From Ectocarpus siliculosus (taxonomy: Eukaryota > Sar > Phaeophyceae > Ectocarpales > Ectocarpaceae), in the NCBI GenBank assembly GCA_000310025.1, contig FN649742.1:5624700-5688699 (forward strand): DNA of 64,000 nt, written 5' to 3'. Positions 38,633 through 49,300 of this stretch are shown piece after piece (the first letter of the stretch is position 1; each line of letters begins with the position of its first letter). Below the pieces are notes generated by a model, which worked only from the letters and a program-made list of their open reading frames with translations, did not search any database and was not told the DNA's origin. A program made the translations under genes and the position numbers.

Positions 38633-38964
38633 TGGGTGACTGATGATTGATGAATTCCATGTCACATCAGCCTGCTGACTTCGATTAATGATTACTATTA
38701 TAGCAGCAGTTATGAAGGAGGAGTGACAAAATACCGATCACAGGATCTCCTTACTCACGTCACATATAGATAGCTATTCGGCGGGCCAAGCAGGAGAAGG
38801 CGAAAACTGAAAGTTGGATTTGGCTACATATCTCCCTACGTCCAAACAGTACCCACTTTCGCTCACACTTCTACAAATCCGGAGTAACAAACACCGTGGT
38901 TGACGATTCGCCCCAATCCGCAGATAAATTTTGTGTCTTACAATTAGATATACAAAACACAGAA

Positions 38965-41900
38965 ATGTTGCACCACCTCAAAAAAGGACTTGCAGCACCG
39001 ACGACTAGGTCATCATCCCAACAACAGCCAGGATACAGATGGTGCTACGTGGAGCAGGTGGACCAGGCCGCCCCCCTCGCAAACAGGAGTAATGGGTGGC
39101 GCTACAAAGGGCCACGAGGGGTAATGTATCGTCGCCAGGCGGTCTTCGGAACAGGATACAGGGTTCGTATCTTGGCCTCGTCCCATGGACCGGGATATAG
39201 ATGGTTCAACTCGCACCCCGTTGGAGGCGATCCTTCGCTGGTCAACTTTCAATCCTGGGCAAGGACGATGTGGCGGCGCGGTTTGGTCCACCCGAGAGAC
39301 GCCGAGGCGTGGAAAACCGCCTTCATCGACATTGAGGGTGGTGGCCAAGGACAGCTGGTTGTTTCGGCGGCAGATGATACCTGGCGAGTGATCCTCTGCT
39401 GGGCATCAGCTGGCAGGAGGATCGAAGTCGATCCCCGAGGCATCCCGTTCTCTCTCGTGGACCTTCAGGTCCGATCTGGCATTGACTCACAGAGTCCGCG
39501 TTTCAGACAACTGAACATAGCGTCCTTCGGGCACAGGCTTGTGCAGTATACTCCCATGACCACCTTCGGCAAAATATGGCAAGAACAACTCCCCGGAGCC
39601 TGCCTCGCTGTCCTCATCGCCGACGCGTGGCGCGACAGTCAAGTCGACCTGCTGACGAGGGAGCGGAGGAGATTTGGATTCCGCGATGTAGACCTCACCG
39701 GTGCGTTTGTGATCTCATCTGGTGGTGGTCGACCAAAAAAGGGTTCGCCTGTACAAAACAAGAACGCTCTTGACGGCGGGAACTACTTCCGCAACCTGTA
39801 TTCGATCCTGCTGGAGCGAGACATCGGGGAAGAAGAGTTCGACACATGGGTTTCGGGGGATACTAAACCACCTCCACTGACGTTACGCCATCTCCACAAA
39901 TGGCTCAATACGACCAAGGCTAACGTCGTTGTGTGGTCACACAGGGGCACTGGCGCCGATGTTGCTGGGCCATGTGACGAGAAAACGAATCTCCGACCGC
40001 CCACATTGCACGTTGGGGTTCGTGAAGGACACGTTTACCGGCTGGTGCTCGTGGGGCCTTGGAGGGAGCGGTTTGGATCACCTATAGACGTGACCATCGA
40101 AAACGGCATTCGAACCCACCGTAGATTCCGTCGAATTGCCGAGACGACCGAAGAGGAAGAGGAACCGGATAGGACTGGTTGTGGAACCAAGACATTCTCG
40201 TGTGTCGCTGACATTGTGAGTGACATCCTGGCCAACAATCAAACAGAGGAGGAAGACCACCACCAAGAGATGGCGCAGAAAAAGCGGAAGCGTGAAAAAG
40301 CATCAGAGCCTAAGACGTGGTATGCACCGCCGGGAACGGCTCTTGACAAACTGATGCTCCACCTGCACCTCGTTGGAGTCTCTTGCAGCGGTAGGCTTTC
40401 CAACTACAGCCACTGGGACTCCCTGTCGTTACCGGCACACGGTATAACCATCCGAACCTGGTGCAGTGCGAGCATGGGCGGGCTCGACCCTGATGAGTTC
40501 GAGCCCGACCAGGCGACAAGATTGATCGAGCTGCATAATGCGCTGGGTCTAAAGTTCTACCGTGGTGTTTTGGATTTTCGAGTGTCGAGCCAGTACAGCC
40601 AGTCTCTTCTCGCCCTCCTTGAGGTATGCTGGCGAGGGCCTATCGTCGGGGCGGAGGATGTGTCCGGGAGTTCATACGGGAGGGAAGACTGGCAGTGTGA
40701 CATCAACGGGGCACACACGGCGGCTCTGATGAACATGGAGACGGTGCCCGTTTTCGGCCACATGGACGAAGTGGAGGAGTTCGATGGACACGATATTGAG
40801 GATTGGACCCTGTACATTATAGAATTGGACGCGCTCGACGAGCCAGACGTTTTCCTTAACGCGGATGTGACGCCAGTCTTCGGTCGAAACTATAAGCGAT
40901 ACCTCGACCTCATCGACACCGCGCCTCGTCATAGAGTCACCCACTTCGTGCGGCCCTCGAGGACCGTCGGCAGGTGCCACATTCCCACCCTGGTGAGAGA
41001 CCTGCTCGAGCATGAGCTGGGTGATCCACTCCTCGAGGATGCCGACTGTGCACGCAAGTTCAAGAAAGGGATATTCGTGCGAGCCAGCGGCATGTTGCAG
41101 CAGAGATACGCAAACAGGATAGATGCCGTCATGGTCACGAGCTGTGACGAGGCTTCGGCTGTGGGTGGAAAAGTCGTCCCTGTCCTGTGCGAGGTCGATC
41201 GCGCGAAGGCCGAGCTTCGGACGGGACAAGGGGAGCTTGGAATCGAGGCACTTCGCACCGGTGATGCATACCTTTGTTTCGACGCAGAACGGACTTGGTA
41301 TAGAGATGGCTTCTGGGCGTTAGGTGCGCTCATTCTCGACGAAACTCGATTGCGAGTGTTGGAGGCGAGGAACGCTCTCGAATCGTGCGGCGCGTCCGAC
41401 TTTAGTTACCAGTGTGACGCAGTCTTCTTCAGGGGACCTTGCTCGGTTCGGGAGGAGATGAGACTCTGCTTCGGCCATTTGTTTAGCGGCGACAAAAAAA
41501 CTCCCGGCACTCTCAAGTTCGAACCAGCCTTAAAGAACCCGCTGTGTGGCGAGAGGAGGGTGTTCGAAGGCATCGAGGTCAAGCTATCACTTGATACGTT
41601 ACCACCAGCCATGAGGCAAATTCCTTGCCCACCGAAGCCCCATCTGCAGGTCATTCCTCTGTGGGGTGGCGTCGGCGCCGGCTTCAGTTCGATGGGAGAC
41701 GCGCACAACGCCTGGTGTTCTCTCGAGAAAAGCACCAAGCGCAATCTGTGGCCGGAAATATGCGAGGCCGAGTCACCTTCGAAACTAGAAAGTTTACTCC
41801 GCGGCTTGTTGTCTCAGCAAGCTTCAAGAGTGGTGTGTGCGGTGACCGGGGAACACGGAGGGGCGGGGAAGAGTTATTGTGCCTTCCGCGCTGCGAAGAA

Positions 41901-43227
41901 AATCTTTAAGACGGGGCTGGTCGTGACCCCCACCAATAGTCTGAGAACGTCCTTTACAGACATGCCATCCGGATGGAGTGTAAAGACCGCCGATCACCAG
42001 CTCGGTTTCTATCTAGGTAATGATTCAGAAATGAGGAAGACGGCGGGGTCGATACGAACGCTCAAGGTCGACGTAATCATCATTGAAGAAGCTGCTTATA
42101 TGCCTCTGCGGACCTTAAGCATGATCCTGGCCGCTGCTCGTTGTAGCGGTACCCACGTGATCGGGACGTACGACACGCACCAACTCCAGCCCGTTTGTGA
42201 GAGCAGTGGCATGTCGATTAGCAGCGACAACGTCGACAGGAAAGTCATCCTCGAAAAAGCCTTCCCCACATGTTTTCACGTCTTCGCGCGCAAGCGGGAT
42301 AAAACTACCGAAGAACAAGTGGAGATGGACGACGGTCTCTTGTACATTCTGGCCGCAGGAAACAACAGTCAAGAGGCGCAGACTCGAGCCATCGAGAGGT
42401 TTGGTCGTGAATGTCCAACGGGCAACGATCCTAGCCCTTCAGAATTTCACCTCGCTTACACTAGAGACTGCGCTCGATTCCACGCCTTTCGAGGTTTGCC
42501 GGGGTGCAACGCACCTGGTGGCTGGGATGCGCTGGGGCGTACAACGGTTATCGGTGCACAATACCGGGACCTCGGGAACCTGGGCAAGATTCACAAGAAT
42601 CACACCTACAACATCGTTCGATCCTCAGCAGATGAGATCGTTGTCGCGAGCGCATTTGACTGTGCCGTCAGTCTGGAGGAGACGTCACTTTGTAGAGCGG
42701 TGGCAGAAAACTTGTTCGACCCCCCGGGATCATGCACGGTACACGCCGTCCAAGGCCGTACGGTGGAAGGGAGGCTGATCATACACCAGGCTCGACACCG
42801 TCACGCTGACGTGCACTGGCTTTACACGGCGGTCAGTCGAGCGACCGGACCGTCGAACGTTTGGGTCATCGACGATGCTCACCGCCGCGATAGCAACATG
42901 TCCGACCGAGAGAGGGCTTCGTGGGTTTCTAGGAAGGTTTCCAGTTATATCTACGCCGACATTGCGTCCGGGCGTCTTGGATCTGATGAGGGGGGACAGC
43001 ATAGAGAAGCTCTCGCCCAAGAACTACACCGCGCCTATCGGGGGACGTGCAACTTGTGTCACCATGAACTTGTCTGGGCCGTTTACAGCGAACGCCAGCC
43101 GACTCTAGACCGTCTTGACTGCGCTTTGCCTCACACGATCGGTAATGTGGACGTGAAGTGCTTGAAGTGCAACCGAGCCAGAGGAAGTCTGGGGAGGGGG
43201 AAGTCAAAGAAGAGGAAGACAAGTTGA
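38965..43227 (+). CDS. Divergent family-B-like DNA polymerase fused to SF1 helicase and C-terminal zinc-binding module
   Basis: One uninterrupted frame; the first ATG gives 1,420 residues (the open frame extends 23 codons upstream without ATG). About 1-480 is unassigned. Polymerase signs: motif A-like CDINGAHTAAL (D579), motif B-like KKGIFVRASGMLQQR (about 700-714), motif C-like DFSYQCDAVFF (D818) and GTLKFE. Motif C has QCDAV where DTDS is usual, keeping the second acidic residue. Helicase signs: Walker A GEHGGAGKS (962-970), Walker B VIIIEEAAY (about 1037-1045), GTYDTHQLQPV, TVHAVQGRT and WLYTAVSRA, as in PIF1/RecD-like SF1B enzymes. The C-terminus has CNLC (1362) ... TLDRLDCALPHTIGNV ... 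CLKCN, resembling HNH-type zinc folds. Likely a one-protein replication machine that copies and unwinds the element. The absence of introns contrasts with the host genes. An exonuclease domain is not recognised. Confidence 0.82.
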   Translation: MLHHLKKGLAAPTTRSSSQQQPGYRWCYVEQVDQAAPLANRSNGWRYKGPRGVMYRRQAVFGTGYRVRILASSHGPGYRWFNSHPVGGDPSLVNFQSWARTMWRRGLVHPRDAEAWKTAFIDIEGGGQGQLVVSAADDTWRVILCWASAGRRIEVDPRGIPFSLVDLQVRSGIDSQSPRFRQLNIASFGHRLVQYTPMTTFGKIWQEQLPGACLAVLIADAWRDSQVDLLTRERRRFGFRDVDLTGAFVISSGGGRPKKGSPVQNKNALDGGNYFRNLYSILLERDIGEEEFDTWVSGDTKPPPLTLRHLHKWLNTTKANVVVWSHRGTGADVAGPCDEKTNLRPPTLHVGVREGHVYRLVLVGPWRERFGSPIDVTIENGIRTHRRFRRIAETTEEEEEPDRTGCGTKTFSCVADIVSDILANNQTEEEDHHQEMAQKKRKREKASEPKTWYAPPGTALDKLMLHLHLVGVSCSGRLSNYSHWDSLSLPAHGITIRTWCSASMGGLDPDEFEPDQATRLIELHNALGLKFYRGVLDFRVSSQYSQSLLALLEVCWRGPIVGAEDVSGSSYGREDWQCDINGAHTAALMNMETVPVFGHMDEVEEFDGHDIEDWTLYIIELDALDEPDVFLNADVTPVFGRNYKRYLDLIDTAPRHRVTHFVRPSRTVGRCHIPTLVRDLLEHELGDPLLEDADCARKFKKGIFVRASGMLQQRYANRIDAVMVTSCDEASAVGGKVVPVLCEVDRAKAELRTGQGELGIEALRTGDAYLCFDAERTWYRDGFWALGALILDETRLRVLEARNALESCGASDFSYQCDAVFFRGPCSVREEMRLCFGHLFSGDKKTPGTLKFEPALKNPLCGERRVFEGIEVKLSLDTLPPAMRQIPCPPKPHLQVIPLWGGVGAGFSSMGDAHNAWCSLEKSTKRNLWPEICEAESPSKLESLLRGLLSQQASRVVCAVTGEHGGAGKSYCAFRAAKKIFKTGLVVTPTNSLRTSFTDMPSGWSVKTADHQLGFYLGNDSEMRKTAGSIRTLKVDVIIIEEAAYMPLRTLSMILAAARCSGTHVIGTYDTHQLQPVCESSGMSISSDNVDRKVILEKAFPTCFHVFARKRDKTTEEQVEMDDGLLYILAAGNNSQEAQTRAIERFGRECPTGNDPSPSEFHLAYTRDCARFHAFRGLPGCNAPGGWDALGRTTVIGAQYRDLGNLGKIHKNHTYNIVRSSADEIVVASAFDCAVSLEETSLCRAVAENLFDPPGSCTVHAVQGRTVEGRLIIHQARHRHADVHWLYTAVSRATGPSNVWVIDDAHRRDSNMSDRERASWVSRKVSSYIYADIASGRLGSDEGGQHREALAQELHRAYRGTCNLCHHELVWAVYSERQPTLDRLDCALPHTIGNVDVKCLKCNRARGSLGRGKSKKRKTS

Positions 43228-43309
43228 TTGTGCCGTGATCGACACGTAGCTTTAATGCCCAGAACCCCAAGAAATAATATATGTGGTGTGTGTAACCAAC
43301 TATCAAATC

Positions 43310-44407
43310 ATGAACAATCTTATTTCACGGTGTGCGAGTCGGCTGGAGGAAAACAAAGACCCAGTACAAGTTCTTGAGGTCTTGAGAAGCCTGCATCCAG
43401 GCTCTCTCAGCAAAAACGTCAGGCGAGTCAGGCGAGAATGGATGCAAGTATACGGTCCCAGCCACAACGACGGCGCTATCAGGAAGGACCTCAAACGCAT
43501 ACTCAAAGTCATACAGAGGAAGGCGTCGTCGCTGGCCAAGAAAACCTCAAGTGATTCAAGGAAGAAGTACAGCTCGAAACAACTAAAAACAGCCGAGCGA
43601 CGCATCGTTTCGTTTTCTAAGTTGGATTTGTTCGGCAAATGGGCAACGCGAAACTCCATTCATTCCCGGAAAGAGTCCTTCACTGGGCTTGTTGATATCG
43701 ACGCGCTCCTACGGAAGGTAAATATACTTCCACCTTACGTTTCCAAGCTGGAACTCACACCGGAAGAAAAGAGCCTTCCAAGGAAAAGACGCAGAGAGGC
43801 TTTGGAAGCGAAGTGCGACAAGGGTATCAAAGTAGTGAACGCAAGCAAGCTCATCGATCTCATGGGAACAATCATCAGATACCCCAGAGCACATTACTTC
43901 GAATTAGCGTGCGCTTTGTCGTTTGCTTCGGGGTTGGGGCTGCCTGAGCTTGTTGGTAGTGCTGTTCAATTTTCGCCCAGTTGTCATGGCACCCACGAAG
44001 TAGATATCAAGCTAGGTGGTGTTGAGGGATGCCCGAAAGGAACCACCTGCCGGGTACCATTGTTATGCGAATACGAAAACTTCGTAGAGGGAGTAAACAA
44101 ATTACGTGGCATGAAGGAAACGTTCAATCTCACCCCTGCCGAGGTCAATCATCGATACAGTAAATCAGCAAATTTGTATGCCAGAAAGCTGCTTCCGGAT
44201 GTCTGCCAGGGCGGTCATGTATTCAGTGATTTGAGGACCCTGCATGGTGCAGTTAGTAATGAAGTGTTCACGGGGCACGAGTTGGAATTGAGTGATTGGG
44301 TCAAAGTTGCACGTGGTGGTCGGAGTTCTCCTGCCCTAAGCCGGAAGTGCTCGGTTGTGAGAGTGAAAGGGATCAAGGAAGATGATCACAGGCATTGGAC
44401 ATTTTGA
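43310..44407 (+). CDS. Telomere-resolvase (protelomerase)/tyrosine-recombinase-like protein, active site possibly altered
   Basis: 365 residues from the first in-frame ATG, intronless, 82 bp after the polymerase-helicase stop. The N-terminal third is Lys/Arg-rich and helical. The C-terminal half follows the telomere-resolvase pattern: ALSFASGLGLPEL (about 202-214), HEVDIKLGG, CRVPLLCEYENFVEGVNKLR, LTPAEVNHRYSKSANLYARK, HVFSDLRTLHGAVSNEVF (R309). Resolvases cut and rejoin palindromic DNA into closed hairpin ends through a tyrosine and basic residues. Here the position usually read GRR has GLG, the later LGH-like site reads RGG, and the expected nucleophile Tyr aligns with Cys347 (SRKCSVVRV). 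So the enzyme may be inactive, diverged, or my alignment may be off. A phage-type integrase or Crypton-like recombinase is the alternative. Confidence 0.6.
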   Translation: MNNLISRCASRLEENKDPVQVLEVLRSLHPGSLSKNVRRVRREWMQVYGPSHNDGAIRKDLKRILKVIQRKASSLAKKTSSDSRKKYSSKQLKTAERRIVSFSKLDLFGKWATRNSIHSRKESFTGLVDIDALLRKVNILPPYVSKLELTPEEKSLPRKRRREALEAKCDKGIKVVNASKLIDLMGTIIRYPRAHYFELACALSFASGLGLPELVGSAVQFSPSCHGTHEVDIKLGGVEGCPKGTTCRVPLLCEYENFVEGVNKLRGMKETFNLTPAEVNHRYSKSANLYARKLLPDVCQGGHVFSDLRTLHGAVSNEVFTGHELELSDWVKVARGGRSSPALSRKCSVVRVKGIKEDDHRHWTF

Positions 44408-46362
44408 ACCCTTGCTCCAGACGTTTTATCGTCATCCGGCCCTTGGCCAACCGCTCAAACACAATATTCATTTTTGCCCTTGATAGCGTAAACACCCACG
44501 TTTCGTTTTCCCAGTTGGGGGAAGCACTCCTTTGTCTACTCCATGCTGGAGCCTGCGTAGGCAACACGGTCAACACAGTGAACTCTAAACCCGAAGGCTC
44601 CTAATTGATCACCTTTGGTGACCCAGATAGAGGAAAAAAATGCGCACGATCGCACAATATCCGCACACAGTACAATGATACAATCAAGTCACAAGAGAAC
44701 TGTGTTCCCGACTAAAATCCCAGGCACTCGTTCATCTTGACCATCACGTATGAACGAACACACAACGCTTTTTGTACTCCAAAGCATTTCGCATACAATG
44801 AATGGTCGAAATCCCACAGTAAAGTCACGAAAAACCGCCAACTAATCACCTTCAAAACCACCTCCGAGTGAGGATATACACGCTGAATCTGCCGACCAAA
44901 AAGATATATATGTATCGGATTCAGACATGATAAAGGGAGACGAAAAAACTTCAGTTGGCACGACTCAAGCTAATCTATGACAGACCAAACTGAACGATCT
45001 TTCGTCTACTCTGGAAGCCTGTGGGGGGTCTCTTTCCATTCCCCATCACTTCAACTCCACCGAAGAGCCATTCTTCGTACAAGTCAGAGCTCGTTTTGAC
45101 TTCCATGTATGAACCCACAACACCAGCAGCGGTAGACACCAACTGTTCTTCTATCTAATAATACAAATAATACCAAATCATCTCCAATAAAGTTGCCGAA
45201 ATCAAAGTTTCGAACAAAACAATCACAATCGCTCCGTCGACCCGGCTCATTTGAACATACATTTGATGACTGGGTCGAAATGTAACACACCAGAGCACCC
45301 TCACAGGGCCCGTTGACACAACAACATCGATTCGCATGCAGGAACCCCAACAGCCCACGGGTAGCCATGTACCATCTAAAGTACGGTGAGTGGTCGTAAA
45401 AATGTCCCTCATGAAGTAAAAGTAAATGTCGACCGGCAATTACCCAGAAATCAAACACAAAAACTCTCTCTCTCAAATCTCTAGGGCGAGCATGTACATA
45501 ATGCTACCGATCTCTCGAATCAATTCCCAAATCCGCAAGTAAATGCAGTGTGGGCAACGCAGCGCCTTCCATTCCTAGAGCACTCCCTAACCGGTAGTCT
45601 ATTCCACTCCCATCACATCATCACTGGCCGGCCCGAAATCTCGCAACTGGATGTCCAAGTGTGTGTTCAAAAACTCTACTATTCATACATAATTTTCTAT
45701 TTCCACACAAATTTCACACAATTTTCACCAATGTTTCACGCCACCACCACCACCGATACAAGGTGTATGAAACAAAATGTTCAGACACATCCGAATGACT
45801 GAGACTAAAAACCCGGGAGAAACACTTCTGCTTTACGTTGATCGGGGGTGTGTGTTGCACGAACACACACGCACACACCACCGCAAGGATATATGCACAC
45901 AGAGAAGGAGGATTCTCAAAACCATAACAACAGCTTTTGGGCTATCTATCCCGGTAGACCCCGTGCACACTGCATCTACCGACCAAACATCTACGCAATG
46001 GAATAAATGATGATGGGACACGAAAGAACTCTGTTTCTCTGTCTCTATCTACGCCACCTATGAAACAAAAATGACCAATTGGTTGGGTGATTCTACAGCA
46101 ACACGACACTGGCAGCAACCAATATATACTGCACGTCACACGAGTATGATCGTGCCTGCTCGGATAGAAGCCATCGCTAATGCCTGGATGCAAGCCGTCG
46201 CCAAGTGACACAACGCTTCGAATTCAATTTGCACGACGCAATCCGATCCCTAGCTGACCGAACTGGATGATCTCTACTCGTCTACTCTGGAAGTCTGCGG
46301 GCGGTTTCTTGCTAGCCCCCGTCTCTCTAACACCACGACAGGGTGCACACAGCCCGTCGTTT
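44408..46362. other. Interior of the 15 kb element, no gene assigned
   Basis: AT-richer sequence. A ~50-bp phrase around TCGTCTACTCTGGAAG at about 44990-45040 recurs at about 46262-46312. A 130-codon minus-strand frame (45084-45476) has no recognisable domain. Nothing here is supported well enough to call as coding. Confidence 0.4.
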
Positions 46363-49300
46363 TCAACTCTCGACCAGGCTACCCGCAGCTCCCTCCTCGA
46401 CCGGATCATGATGGATCTGACTGCACAGGTCGACCAGGCTCATCGACGCTAACCCTGACCCCTCACGCCACAAGAGCCCTCTTGGCAGTAAGTCTGGGCG
46501 TCGTTGAAATCGACGTCCGCCTCGGTCTCGGTGCTGTACTCCAGTTACCGCCTCTCTTCTTCCAACCGTGCCGCATCCTCCGTCAGCCACCCCGCGTATG
46601 CATCCTGGTTTTCCCTCACTACCTTAGAGGCCCTGCTGTTCCCGACGAACGGCAACATCTTCATCTCCTCGTTGCTGTACCCTTCCTTCCCCTTCGCGTC
46701 TGAACACGGTACCATCTCCGCCGCCGAATGACCACCCTTGGGTTGACACCTGGGCCCCACGTACTTCCACTTATTCTGGAGGATGTCGAAGAACCACCGG
46801 TCCCCGAGCTTCAGGAAGTTGCCGCAACCCTCCTCCGGGCACTTGAAACTCTCGAAGGGCGGGATATCCGTAGACTCGGGGCGAGACCGGAGAATGTCCC
46901 TCGCGAGCGTGATATCTCTGCGGACACCGGCACCGCCCCGTTCGTGGTCGCTCCGTCCCTTCCTGGAGCCTCGAGCCGCCCCTGTGCGGGCGCAACACCA
47001 ACGCAACGTTCGACGAGACATCCAGGAGCGAACACATGTCGGGATGCGAGCCTAATCGTCAGCGGCTACTTTTCGACCATTGGGCCGTCCACCACAAAGG
47101 GGGGTTGTTCTACTTGTAGAGACGCTTCAAAAGCGCGGACTTTGTTGCAACAACAGGCGGGGGAGTTATTTCACTCTACAATTTGTTCGGTTTTTTCCTT
47201 TGCTTCTTGTCGGAGTTCTCGCCTGCAACGAACACGACGGGCGGGGGGAATAGGCTCAATCCAACCATGCACCAGTTGCTCGCTCTTAAGGCATCGCGTT
47301 CTGTTCGATCGACTGTCAAATTTTCATTCCAAAAGTCAAATAGCACGCTTTGGCGGCGTTATACCCCGCGAGAAACTTCCTTCACAGGGTCAAATGGCAC
47401 GCCACGCTATCTCTGCATTGCGCCGAGCATGGGCGGGGATGAGGTGGGTACATGGGGTGCGGGACACACCAGTAAAGCTGTAAATGTTAGTATCAAGTAC
47501 ACGCGACACAGGAAGAGTAGATCGTGGGGAAAATAAACGCTAGCCTTTGTCAACTCACGCAACAGCAACTACAACATCATTACATGCTTTCGGACGCACT
47601 CCTTCGTAGCAGCTGAGTGGGCGCGTTCGACGCAATAACAATAACAGCAGCAGCAGCAGCAGCAACAACAACAACAACAACGATCAAGGAATGACGTACC
47701 TCCGGTCTTGCCTATGCGTCCACCACCAAGTCGAGACAACGATGGGTGATGTCGGGAAAACGGAAGAACGAGTGACAGGCGCGAGGGAGGGGATCGAGAG
47801 AATTCATTGGTAATAGCGAATGATGAGAGAAAAAAGAAGCAATACCCAAGAACAACATGGTCCATCGCATGCCTTGCTATCGGCATACAAGGGAGCGGGG
47901 ATGCCTTGGTTGCGTCGGGTGAACTATCATATCATGGACGGCGGGGGCGGGTCGGGATGGAACGGGTGCAGAGAATGAAACAACAACAGAAACAGAAACG
48001 CCTGCAACGAATACGACGGGCGGGGGGGAAAAGGCTCAATCCAACCTTGCACCAAGTTGCTCGCTCTTAAGCCATCGCGTTCCGCTCGATCGACTGTCAA
48101 ATTTTCATTCTAAAAGTCAAACAGCACGCTTTGGCGGCGTTATACCCCGCGAGAAACTTCCTTCACAGTGTCAATTGCACGCAACGTTATTCTTATATTC
48201 AATGGAGCAGGGAGCGGGGATGTCATGCTTGCGTTGGGTGTCTCTCACACAAGGCAAAAATCATTCGACGAGGGCCAATGCACGCAACAGTATCACCATA
48301 TTCGAAGGAGCAGGGACCAGGGACGGCGCTGAGAGCGAATGGCGTGCGCACAACTTTCATTGCCGAGCGGTAACCACCACGCAAACAAACCAACTTTCAG
48401 TAAAACCATGCTATCCGACGAAAAAAGAGGCCTTTATGCCGAGGGTACAAGACGTGAGGGGCGCACCAAAAAGGCGTGGGTATACATGGGACGAAAGGGC
48501 TGTACAATTTCATTCAAAGGGTCAAATCGCACGCCTTGCAAGAGAAGACGGGGGTGGGTCGGCATGGAACGGCCACAGAGGACGGAAATAACAACAATCA
48601 CAACAACGACAACAACAACAACACACAGTGCGAACGAGTTCAACGAAGCCACACGGTGCCAAAATTTACCTCCTCGTTCCCGCTGTTCGTCAGTAAAGGT
48701 CCCCCCGACCTTCTGGTTGAGACCTGCGGACTCCTTGCTCCACACCAGCCCCCCGAGGAAGACGAGGGCAAGAATCGCCTCGTGTAGCTCCCTCGACGAT
48801 CTGTGGGGGTCACCCGTCCTCCACACATAAGTCTCGCTGGTCACCGTGTCGATGGCTTCCGCTCCGGCCAGCACCAGCCCCGCCGGGATGTTCCATGCCG
48901 GACCGTCGTTCGCCACACGGCCGTTCACCTGGCGAGGCAGTCTCGCGCGGACGGCTGTTGGCGGCTGCTGGAGCCCCCTGGCATACTTGCGGGCGGAGGA
49001 AGGCAGCCCCTCGCCAGAGATGAGCAGGCGCAACGCACCGTTGTCCCACTCGTGCCGGTTGACTTTGGCCCGGACCGACCCGCAAAGGGCAGACCCGACG
49101 CTCATCTCGGACTCCCACGCCTTGACCATGGCGAGCGTTGTATCCTTGCACCAAAACTCGTAGGCGTGCACGTAATTCACCTGCCCCCCGTAGTCCTTTT
49201 TCTGATCGAAGACCTCGATCCCGCCCTCCTTCATCTCGTTGTCGGCGAGGGGGCGTTTGCGCAACTGGTCGAGGGCAAGCGACCGCCGGAGACCGTACTC

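Noticed and set aside
38896-38964. N-terminal extension of the polymerase-helicase from a GTG
   Set aside because: GTG starts are not expected in a eukaryotic nuclear gene; the first ATG is at 38965. An upstream exon cannot be excluded.
45084-45476. 130-codon minus-strand open frame
   Set aside because: No recognisable domain, no clear splice partners and AT-rich composition; not supported as coding.
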